From: CAYOOP01 sp964405685
GTDB lineage: Bacteria > Pseudomonadota > Alphaproteobacteria > Rickettsiales > SXRF01
Assembly: GCA_964405685.1 (NCBI GenBank)
Contig: CAYOOP010000006.1
Location: 62,001-126,000, forward strand
Reading direction: 5' to 3'
DNA length: 64,000 nt
This document shows positions 26,300 through 33,578 of this stretch, piece by piece. Both the position numbers and the translations under genes were made by a program. Positions within the stretch are counted from its first letter, which is position 1; each line of letters opens with the position of its first letter. The notes beneath the pieces were generated by a model that did no database searches, was not told the DNA's origin, and was given only the letters and a program-made list of their open reading frames with translations.

Positions 26300-26971
26300 T
26301 TATCCCCCACTGGTGCGCGGTGAATAAGCCCACCAGCCTTGTTCGTTGATTCCGTAAATCGGTTTGTAGTGGTAAATGCTACTGGCTTTCACCACCTGCT
26401 TAATTTGGTTGTCTAATATATAGAGCGTATTTTTGTCGTCGTAAACGCCAAGTACGGCATGGATCACTCCGCCGAGGTTCATATCCTGCACTACGATGAT
26501 ACGCATGCGGCCGATCGGCACGCCGGCGGCGCGTAGGGAAATGTATTTGGCGATCGCGTAATCTTCACAATCGCCATCTTTGACTATGAATTCATACGGT
26601 GTGGCCCAAAAATCTTCGATGCCCCAGTTCATCATGTCGATGACGTAGGGAAATGTATTCGCGTAGGCGTTCACGGCGCTGAGGCGCGCCGGGAACTTCA
26701 TGCCCTTCCAATCTTTGAGCAGGTTTTCCCACGCTACTACATGGCAGGGGTGGAACGATTCGTCGTTGCAGGAAGTGACGGGCAACTCCGCTTGTGCGTG
26801 CGTGCGCTCAATGGCAGTGTTCCATTTAATAAAGCGTATGGTGTTCGGCGAAAACGTTTCTGACATATCAAACATCGAATGCGGTAGGGCGTAGGAAGAT
26901 GATGCACTGATCACCCACGCCATCAACACGCGCAAAGCAACTGTAATCGCCAGTTTCATGCGATGACGCAT
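26300..26971 (-). CDS. Periplasmic transglutaminase-like cysteine protease (BTLCP, LapG-like)
   Basis: A 223-residue precursor with a signal sequence (LAITVALRVLMAWVISASSS) and a BTLCP domain. The catalytic triad is visible as C135 in DGDCEDYAIAKYISLRAAG, H171 in VIHAVLGVY and D187 in LYILDN. LapG of Pseudomonas, the best-known member, cuts a surface adhesin and is sequestered by the c-di-GMP receptor LapD. Here the next gene downstream encodes a membrane sensor with a degenerate HD-GYP domain. The start is uncertain: MRHRMKLAIT (26971) or MKLAIT (26959); a much longer upstream reading lacks support. Confidence 0.88.
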   Translation of the reverse strand: MRHRMKLAITVALRVLMAWVISASSSYALPHSMFDMSETFSPNTIRFIKWNTAIERTHAQAELPVTSCNDESFHPCHVVAWENLLKDWKGMKFPARLSAVNAYANTFPYVIDMMNWGIEDFWATPYEFIVKDGDCEDYAIAKYISLRAAGVPIGRMRIIVVQDMNLGGVIHAVLGVYDDKNTLYILDNQIKQVVKASSIYHYKPIYGINEQGWWAYSPRTSGG

Positions 26972-27341
26972 AGCATAATTATGGTGCCCTCGCAAGGTGA
27001 GTGACAATCGTGGAAACGAAAGTGTGGTTTTTGTACCACATACGAAATGAATTTTAGAGGATTGCGTGTGCTTAGAAGTATGATTGATAAACTCATTCCG
27101 GGTACGGAATAAACTTACATGCGTTGCAATGCCGTGTTTTCCAGTATTATCGGTGACGATGTTTTGGCGTGTCGCATAAAAAAACATTTCTGTGTGTGCA
27201 CGGCACAACCGGTTCACGGACCTGCACTTTTTGGATCCTGTTAATAGAAAATTTATTTTTTGGATGTAAACCTGGGGACATGTCCATCTACGTGGTGTGG
27301 GTGGAATGAATAATTGATCAACTATTTATATGGAGTCTCAT
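26972..27341. other. AT-rich intergenic region upstream of the lysine-rich protein gene
   Basis: About 370 bases, more AT-rich than surroundings, between divergent genes, so it should hold both promoters. A perfect GGACATGTCC palindrome lies at 27276-27285, about 57 bases before the start of the lysine-rich protein gene. I see no other gene; an in-frame upstream extension of the protease gene crosses this region but has no signal sequence at its start. Confidence 0.5.
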
Positions 27342-27638
27342 ATGTTACTCACCACCGCTAAAAAACCAGCTAAAAAAGCTGCTAAACGTAAACCTGCTAA
27401 AAAAGCTGCTAAGAAAAAAGTAGCTAAAAAATCGGCTAAGAAAAAAGTCGCTAAGAAAAAAACCGCTAAAAAATCAGCTAAGAAAAAAACCGCTAAGAAA
27501 AAAACCGCTAAAAAAGCGAAAAAATCTTCCAAAAAGAAGCCTGCGAAGAAAGCCGCGAAGAAACCTGCCGCTAAGAGAAAAGCTAGCGTAGGCATGTCTC
27601 GCAAATCGGATGTGAAAATTTCTTCCTTCCGTATCTAA
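27342..27638 (+). CDS. Lysine/alanine-rich histone H1-like DNA-binding protein
   Basis: A 98-residue protein made almost entirely of KKAAKK / KKKTAKK repeats (about 8-80), with a short non-repetitive tail (SVGMSRKSDVKISSFRI). Such proteins bind and compact DNA non-specifically, like the C-terminal tail of eukaryotic H1, bacterial Hc1/Hc2 and AlgP. The tail ending in a Ser/Arg/Ile pattern is unlike Hc1. A GGAG ribosome-binding site sits at 27332-27335, six bases before the chosen ATG. A strong terminator follows, so it is a single-gene transcript. Confidence 0.88.
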   Translation: MLLTTAKKPAKKAAKRKPAKKAAKKKVAKKSAKKKVAKKKTAKKSAKKKTAKKKTAKKAKKSSKKKPAKKAAKKPAAKRKASVGMSRKSDVKISSFRI

Positions 27639-27664
27639 CTACCCGTTCTTACTCCCGTTGATTT

Positions 27665-27693
27665 AACCCCCGCACAATTGCGGGGGTTTTTTT
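27665..27693 (+). terminator. Rho-independent terminator after the lysine-rich protein gene
   Basis: A perfect 8-bp stem CCCCCGCA / TGCGGGGG with loop CAAT followed by seven T residues. Confidence 0.93.
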
Positions 27694-27828
27694 AGCATTC
27701 GATTGCGCCCATGAAATCCTACTGGATTTCATATGGCGCGCAGCTTCGCTGACTTCCTCCTACGCTAAAGCTTTGGAGGACAGGCATGGCTGACTCGGCC
27801 TTCTGGCCTCGTATGACGGGATGCTTTT

Positions 27829-28449
27829 TTAAGATTTTAGGGCTAAGCCGCCGAGCCAGGCGGCTAGTGGTATTAGTAGCGTTGTAAGAGCTGCTAATAA
27901 TCCTAGGGTGTGGGGTTGGCCGGATAGAGTCGCAAGGATAAGTGCGGGGAGGATGAGTGGCAGGGCGATGAGGCTGCGCACCAGGCCATTGCCGGTGGCC
28001 AGCAGTGCAAGTGCCGCACTTAGGGTGCCGATGGCGGCGAGGCTTGCGGCAAGCAACATGAGTTTGAGGAAGGCGGGAGTGTCGAAGACGAGATTTTGCA
28101 CGGTGTGAATGGCGACGGTTCCGGCAACGAGCGGGGCAAGAATTGCAGTTGCATAGGCGGCCATTTTTGTGACGACTAACCATTCCGGTGCAACGGCGAG
28201 GAGGAGGTATTGCTCCAGGGTTCCGTCTTCTTCATCGCGTTCGAACATCTGGCCGAGCGAAAGCAAGGTAGCAAATACGAGCAATGCAGCGAGAATGGGA
28301 AAGAGAAATTGTTTTTGCTCTTCGGCGCCGAGCGCAAAAGCAAACAACACATAGCTCACCACAAAAAAACCAAGTGCAGAGAGCGCCCCGCCGGATTCGG
28401 TGTAGGCGAGTTTAATATCGCGCAGAAAAATAGTAACCAAAGGTGACAT
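27829..28449 (-). CDS. ccmB: Haem exporter permease CcmB
   Basis: CcmB is the integral membrane subunit of the CcmABCD complex used in cytochrome c maturation. The 206-residue protein has six predicted TM helices and the family's N-terminal segment (FLRDIKLAYTESGGALSALGFFVVSYVLFAFALG) and FERDEEDGTLEQYLL, a CcmB hallmark. The usual ccmA neighbour is absent; ccmB stands alone, divergent by 28 bases from the truncated tilS gene. Its 3' side has an ATGAAATCC-TAC-TGGATTTCAT hairpin near 27711-27732. Confidence 0.9.
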   Translation of the reverse strand: MSPLVTIFLRDIKLAYTESGGALSALGFFVVSYVLFAFALGAEEQKQFLFPILAALLVFATLLSLGQMFERDEEDGTLEQYLLLAVAPEWLVVTKMAAYATAILAPLVAGTVAIHTVQNLVFDTPAFLKLMLLAASLAAIGTLSAALALLATGNGLVRSLIALPLILPALILATLSGQPHTLGLLAALTTLLIPLAAWLGGLALKS

Positions 28450-28477
28450 GATTGAAGAGTCATACTAGCATGAGGGA

Positions 28478-29149
28478 ATGGAGACAATAAAATCTCAATT
28501 GGTGGAAGCGGCCGACCGTTTTGGGTTGGCGCGTGGTGCGGTGGAGGATCAGCTGGCGGATGCGCTGGTTGCGGCGGTGACGCTGCACCCTGCGGGCATC
28601 GCGGTGTTGGATAGTCGAGCGCTTGCATCACTACCATTTGAAATCCTGTGGCGTTTGGTTTCGCGCGTGGTGACGACGATTAGTGGGGATGATGCGCCGC
28701 CCCGATATGAAGCGGTGCTTCCGATTGCCAGAGCCATTGCAGAGGGTACATTAAAGCGACGTGCGCTTCTGGGCGTGATGATTGGGATGAGCACGTCGCC
28801 GAAGACACCCTACTATATATATGTGTGCCGTGAGCCGCGGGCGTGGGAGGTGCCGGTCGCGATTGCGCCGAAGACGAGAACGGTGTGGGACAAGCGGTTT
28901 TTGATTATGAATAATACATCCGAAACAGTGCGTGTGGGTGTGCTGAACGCTAAAGCGCCCGATCTCACACCACCGCTTTTGGGGTGTAAAAGCGGCAGCG
29001 TGCTGATTCCTGCACTTTATAGACTTGAAGAGTTGGTGGCTGCACCCCATATAGGAGTGGGCGATGCGCAGATTTATTTCTATCCTACGAAACCGCTTGC
29101 AGACCCGCGTTTTATTACTAGAGTGAATTCCTCCTATGCCCCAATTTAA
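28478..29149 (+). CDS. TilS C-terminal region only (tRNA-Ile lysidine synthase lacking its PP-loop domain)
   Basis: The 223 residues align by pattern with the middle and C-terminal part of alphaproteobacterial TilS: LVEAADRFGLARGAVE, VTLHPAGIAVLD, LPFEILWRLVSRVVTTISGDDAPPRYE, CREPRAW. The N-terminal ATP-pyrophosphatase half with its SGGxDS motif, which makes lysidine at C34 of tRNA-Ile2, is missing. Only 28 bases separate this ATG from divergent ccmB, so nothing precedes it. Position directly upstream of, and overlapping, ftsH is the usual place of tilS. It could be a decayed gene or half of a split TilS. The open frame is intact and has GAGGG before the ATG. Confidence 0.75.
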   Translation: METIKSQLVEAADRFGLARGAVEDQLADALVAAVTLHPAGIAVLDSRALASLPFEILWRLVSRVVTTISGDDAPPRYEAVLPIARAIAEGTLKRRALLGVMIGMSTSPKTPYYIYVCREPRAWEVPVAIAPKTRTVWDKRFLIMNNTSETVRVGVLNAKAPDLTPPLLGCKSGSVLIPALYRLEELVAAPHIGVGDAQIYFYPTKPLADPRFITRVNSSYAPI

Positions 29150-31043
29150 CAAAAACTTGATGCTTTGGATTCTGATCATTTTCGGCGTGATGCTGGTTGC
29201 CAGCGCCGTGCAAAATGGTGCGGAATATGCAGGTGCGAACAAGCTCGCGTTCTCCGATTTCCTCAGCAAGGTGGAGGCGGGTGAAGTGGCGGATGTCACC
29301 ATTCGCCAGTCGACCCTTGGCGGTACGATCGTTGCGGGGCATGATGCAGCGGGTGCGCAATTCGTGACCCAAGCACCGGAATATCCTGGGTTGGTGGATA
29401 AGCTGATTACAAAAAATGTGAAGATTGCGGCCGCGGCGGACAATGGCAATTGGTCGATGGGGGATATTCTCATCTATTTACTCCCCACCCTGATCATCAT
29501 CGCGTTTTGGTTTTCGATGTATAAAAACCAGATGGGTGGCGGCAAGGGAGGCGGCGGAGCGCTTGGTTTTGGCCGTTCGCGCGCGCGTTTACTGACTGAC
29601 AAAAATGAACGTGTGACGTTTGAGAATGTTGCGGGGATTGATGAAGCGAAGGACGAGTTGCAAGAGCTGGTCGATTTCTTGAGAGACCCTGGCAAATTCC
29701 AGAAACTCGGCGGGAAAATTCCGCGCGGGTGCTTGCTGGTCGGGCCTCCCGGTACCGGTAAAACCTTGCTCGCGCGGGCGATTGCGGGCGAGGCGGGCGT
29801 GCCGTTTTTCTCGATTTCTGGCTCTGACTTTGTAGAGATGTTCGTGGGTGTGGGCGCGAGCCGCGTGCGTGACATGTTTGAGCAGGGGAAGAAACATTCG
29901 CCGTGCATTATCTTTATTGACGAAATCGATGCTGTTGGCCGTCATCGTGGCGCAGGGCTTGGCGGCGGGAACGATGAACGCGAACAAACCTTGAACCAAT
30001 TGCTCGTGGAGATGGACGGGTTTGAGGCGAATGAAAGCGTGATTATTATCGCCGCCACCAACCGGCCCGATGTGCTGGATCCGGCGCTCTTACGCCCCGG
30101 TCGGTTTGATCGTCAGATTGTCGTGCCCAACCCCGATATCATCGGCCGTACCAAAATTTTGGATGTGCATTTGCGTAAAGTGCCGCGTGCGCCGGACGTG
30201 GATGCGAGCGTGATTGCCCGCGGAACGCCTGGTTTTTCAGGTGCCGACCTTGCAAACCTGGTGAACGAAGCGGCGCTACTCGCTGCGCGGCGCGGCAAAA
30301 AAGTCGTGACGATGTTGGAGCTTGAGAACGCCAAGGATAAGGTGATGATGGGTGCGGAGCGCAAATCCATGGTGATGTCTGACGAAGAAAAGAAAATGAC
30401 GGCGTATCATGAAGGCGGGCACGCGCTGGTGTCGATGCATTTGCCGGCGTCCGACCCGATTCACAAAGCCACCATCATTCCGCGTGGGCGTGCGCTAGGC
30501 ATGGTGATGCGCTTGCCGGAGTCTGACAAAGTCTCGTACAAACGCGAGAAAATGTATGCAGACCTCGCAGTCGCTATGGGTGGGCGCGCGGCGGAGGAAA
30601 TCATTTTCGGGCATGAGCAAGTGTCCAGCGGTGCGTCGTCTGATATTCAATATGTCACACGTTTAGCGCGGGCGATGGTGACCGAGTGGGGCATGAGCGA
30701 CAAAGTCGGCCCCCTGCATTATGGCGGCAACCAGCAGGAAGTGTTCCTGGGTTATTCCATGGGGCAGCAAAACCAGGGCATGTCCGACGGCACCGCACAG
30801 TTGATTGACTCGGAAATCAAACGTTTGGCCAATGAAGCGCACGAGAAAGCCAAGCAAATATTAAATGATAATATCAAAGATTTGCATATACTTTCTAAAG
30901 CATTGCTTGAACATGAAACGCTGAGCGGGGATGAGATCAAAGCGCTCTTGAAAGGCGAGGAGTTAAAGCGCCCGGATGCGAACGCTGCCAAGCCCGCGCC
31001 TGTGCGTTCTTCTCTGCCTTCGAAGCGTAGGGTGGAAAGTTGA
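29136..31043 (+). CDS. ftsH: ATP-dependent zinc metalloprotease FtsH
   Basis: A membrane AAA+ protease that removes misassembled membrane proteins and regulators. The 635-residue protein has TM1 near residues 7-25, a small periplasmic domain, TM2 near 110-127, Walker A GPPGTGKTLLARAIAGEAGV (about 204-223), Walker B IIFIDEIDAVGRHRG, the SRH region TNRPDVLDPALLRPGRFDRQ and the zinc site HEGGH. Length is normal. Its start lies 14 bases inside the end of the upstream tilS fragment, suggesting coupling. Confidence 0.98.
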   Translation: MPQFNKNLMLWILIIFGVMLVASAVQNGAEYAGANKLAFSDFLSKVEAGEVADVTIRQSTLGGTIVAGHDAAGAQFVTQAPEYPGLVDKLITKNVKIAAAADNGNWSMGDILIYLLPTLIIIAFWFSMYKNQMGGGKGGGGALGFGRSRARLLTDKNERVTFENVAGIDEAKDELQELVDFLRDPGKFQKLGGKIPRGCLLVGPPGTGKTLLARAIAGEAGVPFFSISGSDFVEMFVGVGASRVRDMFEQGKKHSPCIIFIDEIDAVGRHRGAGLGGGNDEREQTLNQLLVEMDGFEANESVIIIAATNRPDVLDPALLRPGRFDRQIVVPNPDIIGRTKILDVHLRKVPRAPDVDASVIARGTPGFSGADLANLVNEAALLAARRGKKVVTMLELENAKDKVMMGAERKSMVMSDEEKKMTAYHEGGHALVSMHLPASDPIHKATIIPRGRALGMVMRLPESDKVSYKREKMYADLAVAMGGRAAEEIIFGHEQVSSGASSDIQYVTRLARAMVTEWGMSDKVGPLHYGGNQQEVFLGYSMGQQNQGMSDGTAQLIDSEIKRLANEAHEKAKQILNDNIKDLHILSKALLEHETLSGDEIKALLKGEELKRPDANAAKPAPVRSSLPSKRRVES

Positions 31044-31056
31044 TATTGATAGTGTG

Positions 31057-31164
31057 TCATTCCCGCGAAAGCGGGAATCCAGCGCTTCGCGGCAAGCGAA
31101 GCAAAAAGAAAACCTCTTGTGCCACAGACGTGGCTTACTGGATTCCCGCTTTCGCGGGAATGAC
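31057..31164. repeat. Family D palindromic repeat between ftsH and ruvC
   Basis: Inverted ends GTCATTCCCGCGAAAGCGGGAA / TTCCCGCTTTCGCGGGAATGAC (shown in part); each arm is itself a hairpin. The spacer contains GCTTCGCGGCAAGCGAAGC. The element ends nine bases before the ruvC start. Confidence 0.92.
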
Positions 31165-31173
31165 AGTGGTAGT

Positions 31174-31686
31174 ATGATCATTCTCGGCATTGACCCAGGA
31201 TTACAACGTCTCGGTTGGGGGGTGTTGTCCAAGTCAGGCAACGCACTCAAATTTATTGCGGCGGGTGTCATCTCTTCGCCAGATAGCCGCGAGGCGCTGG
31301 CTGAGCGTTTGAAGGTGCAGCACGAAGCGTTGAGTGACGTCATCAAAAAATATGCGCCGGATGTGGCAGCGGTAGAAGAAACCTTTGTGAATGTGAGCGG
31401 TTCTTCCACCTTAAAATTGGGGCAGGCTAGGGGAGCAATCTTATTGACGCTGGCGCTGCACGGCTTGCCCGTGCATGAATATGCGCCGAACCTGATTAAA
31501 AAAACCCTGGTCGGCAATGGTCACGCGGATAAAACGCAGGTGGCACATATGGTAAAGCTCTTGCTCCCCGGCCACACAGCCACCAAGGCCGACGCGACGG
31601 ATGCGCTGGCGATTGCTATATGTCATTCCCACCATCGTCATCCTGCGGCTCGCGTGAGCGAGAGCGCAGGATCTCGTAAGAAATGA
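31174..31686 (+). CDS. ruvC: Crossover junction endodeoxyribonuclease RuvC
   Basis: RuvC resolves Holliday junctions by symmetric cleavage. The 170-residue protein starts MIILGIDPGLQRLGWG (catalytic Asp), then AAVEETFVNVSGSS (Glu), KLGQARGAILLTLALHG, and KADATDALAIAI (Asp pair), the complete active-site set. The ATG at 31174 is the genuine start; longer readings go into the repeat. The last 15 residues (about HPAARVSESAGSRKK) and the stop come from a family B repeat (31637 onward) and replace the normal C-terminal tail. Confidence 0.95.
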   Translation: MIILGIDPGLQRLGWGVLSKSGNALKFIAAGVISSPDSREALAERLKVQHEALSDVIKKYAPDVAAVEETFVNVSGSSTLKLGQARGAILLTLALHGLPVHEYAPNLIKKTLVGNGHADKTQVAHMVKLLLPGHTATKADATDALAIAICHSHHRHPAARVSESAGSRKK

Positions 31687-31727
31687 CAAAGATCCTGCGC
31701 AGACGCTCCCGCGTCTCGCAGGATGAC
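31637..31727. repeat. Family B palindromic repeat across the ruvC 3' end and up to ftsY
   Basis: GTCATCCTGCGG...AGCGCAGGATCTCG followed by GATCCTGCGCAGACG...CGCAGGATGAC. It encodes the C-terminus of RuvC on one strand, and its outer base completes the TAG stop of ftsY on the other. Confidence 0.85.
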
Positions 31728-32632
31728 TACAAGCCGACTAAATTCTCCGCGAACTCTTGCGCGCTAAACGGCTGCAAGTCGTCGATGGATTCGCCGACAC
31801 CGATGAAATAAACGGGAAGGTTGAATTTTTTGGCAAGCGCCACGACCACGCCGCCTTTGGCGGTGCCGTCTAGCTTGGTGACGATGAGGCCGCTGACATC
31901 CACCATTTGTTTGAACACTTCAACTTGCGAGAGTGCATTTTGGCCGGTGGTGGCATCGAGCACTTGCATCACGCTGTGGGGTGCGGTGTCATCCAGCTTT
32001 TTAATGACGCGGATGATTTTTTTGAGTTCGTCCATGAGGTGGGTTTTGTTTTGTAAGCGGCCAGCGGTATCAACGAGCAGCACATCGATATGTTCTTTTT
32101 TTGCACGTTCGAGCGCGGCATAGGCTACACCTGCGGGATCAGACTCGGGCGCGCCTTTGACGATGGGGCAGTTTAAGCGCGCTGCCCACACTTCTAGTTG
32201 CTCCGCGGCGGCGGCGCGGAAAGTATCGGCTGCGGCGAGCATGACTTTTTTGCCGTCTTGTTGAAGTTGGTGCGCGAGCTTGCCGATCGTCGTGGTTTTG
32301 CCATTGCCGTTGACTCCGACCATCATAATCACGAAGGGTTTTGCAGCGCCGGTAGTGAAAGCGGAATCAGCAGGAAATAATGCGGAGATGTGCTTTGCCA
32401 GTTCACGCTTGGCTTCTTCCGCCGAAATATTTTTGTCGAATTTCTCTTTGCCGAAAGCCTGTACAATATGGGCGCTGGCGTCCACGCCGAGGTCGGCAGT
32501 GATGAGTAGTTCTTCTAGCGATTCAAGCGTTGCGGCGTCCAGCTTTTCTTTGGTGAAAATGGAAGTGATACCTTCGCTCAACTGGCCGGAGGAGCGCGAG
32601 AGTGCGGATTTGAGTTTGGAGAAGATTGACAC
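31727..32632 (-). CDS. ftsY: Signal recognition particle receptor FtsY
   Basis: FtsY docks the SRP-ribosome complex at the membrane for co-translational insertion. The 301-residue protein is the short form: a brief N-terminal amphipathic segment, the N domain (about 25-95) and the G domain with G1 GVNGNGKTTTIGKLA (about 105-119), DTFRAAAAEQLEVW, G3 VLLVDTAGRLQNK and G4 TKLDGTAKGG. The long acidic A domain of E. coli FtsY is absent, as in many alphaproteobacteria. The stop TAG uses the first base of a family B repeat. Confidence 0.97.
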   Translation of the reverse strand: MSIFSKLKSALSRSSGQLSEGITSIFTKEKLDAATLESLEELLITADLGVDASAHIVQAFGKEKFDKNISAEEAKRELAKHISALFPADSAFTTGAAKPFVIMMVGVNGNGKTTTIGKLAHQLQQDGKKVMLAAADTFRAAAAEQLEVWAARLNCPIVKGAPESDPAGVAYAALERAKKEHIDVLLVDTAGRLQNKTHLMDELKKIIRVIKKLDDTAPHSVMQVLDATTGQNALSQVEVFKQMVDVSGLIVTKLDGTAKGGVVVALAKKFNLPVYFIGVGESIDDLQPFSAQEFAENLVGL

Positions 32633-32786
32633 GTTTAGTTACCATGACGTCGATTTCGAAAAGCGATTAATTTCAAACACTAGAGGCGCTCCCAGGTGTT
32701 TGGCAAGCGTATATGCCAAACTCGTTGACTTGTTAAAGAGACTACTCTATATAATTAATCAATATTAATTATTGGTGGGGTGCGTA

Positions 32787-33578
32787 ATGACGCGGTCGAT
32801 GACCCTTTTGCTTCTCTGGGGGCTGGCGATGCTGGCCCTTTATGTATGGATGGAGTGGAGAAAAGAACAGACCGGGCGTGTTTCATCCACGGCCCCATTC
32901 TCAAAACGAATGCTGCGTAGGGCGGGATGCTCTGTATTGATATATGGAGCAGCCTTGGCGTTTTTTGCGTATAAGCACTCGGTGGATATGGCGGCGTTAG
33001 AGCAAAAACTTCCCCTTCTTCAAACGATGAAGACATACGAACCGGCGATGTATGAGGAGTTTAAAGATTATATCACGCATGGCGGGAGAGGTTCGGCTCC
33101 ACAGACCATTATGCGTTATATACAGTCTAAAGAACCTTATATGGATGATTCACTAGTGTTAGAAACATTGGAAACGCAGGTAGATGTGATCCAGAGGATC
33201 AGCAAAGCATACCCTGAACAGTGCGTTAAAGTGTTTTTGGGGCAGCAGCCGGACCTTATGCTGATTAAGAAGTATATGGACACGCAGTCGTACGATTATA
33301 ATAAAATATTTAATGTGCTGGATAGAATAATTTCGGCGCCTAAAAACACTGCCTATGCCGTTGCTAATGAGTATGTGTTTAATTCACTGGTGAACAGCGT
33401 CGCTCATAAAGTGGCTGTAAGGTATGTTTTAAATGATGGCGAGCTTAAGGCTATTTACGCCGGGACGTACGATCCTAAAAAATCTTGCGATTATTTTATT
33501 TCGTTCTTCCAGGAAATTGCCGCAATGCCCCCAGAGATTGCAGCACCTTTTATAAGGTTTAGTGCTAAACCGCTATAG
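32787..33578 (+). CDS. Hypothetical membrane protein (263 aa)
   Basis: Not recognised. Two N-terminal transmembrane helices (LLLLWGLAMLALYVWM near 7-22 and CSVLIYGAALAFFAY near 47-61) are followed by a soluble, mostly helical domain of about 200 residues with many Tyr and Lys. The ATG at 32787 has GTGGGG upstream. Base composition of the second half is more AT-rich than neighbouring genes. It is inserted on the opposite strand between mtaB and ftsY, which are normally adjacent in alphaproteobacteria, and its end overlaps the end of mtaB by six bases. Confidence 0.65.
   Translation: MTRSMTLLLLWGLAMLALYVWMEWRKEQTGRVSSTAPFSKRMLRRAGCSVLIYGAALAFFAYKHSVDMAALEQKLPLLQTMKTYEPAMYEEFKDYITHGGRGSAPQTIMRYIQSKEPYMDDSLVLETLETQVDVIQRISKAYPEQCVKVFLGQQPDLMLIKKYMDTQSYDYNKIFNVLDRIISAPKNTAYAVANEYVFNSLVNSVAHKVAVRYVLNDGELKAIYAGTYDPKKSCDYFISFFQEIAAMPPEIAAPFIRFSAKPL

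Noticed and set aside
26972..27217. N-terminal extension of the BTLCP protease
   Set aside because: The extension would bury the signal peptide about 85 residues inside the protein, and its composition is non-coding-like.
27338..27604. Hydrophobic Phe/Ala/Leu repeat protein on the minus strand
   Set aside because: It is the reverse complement of the Lys/Ala repeats; the plus strand has a ribosome-binding site and terminator.
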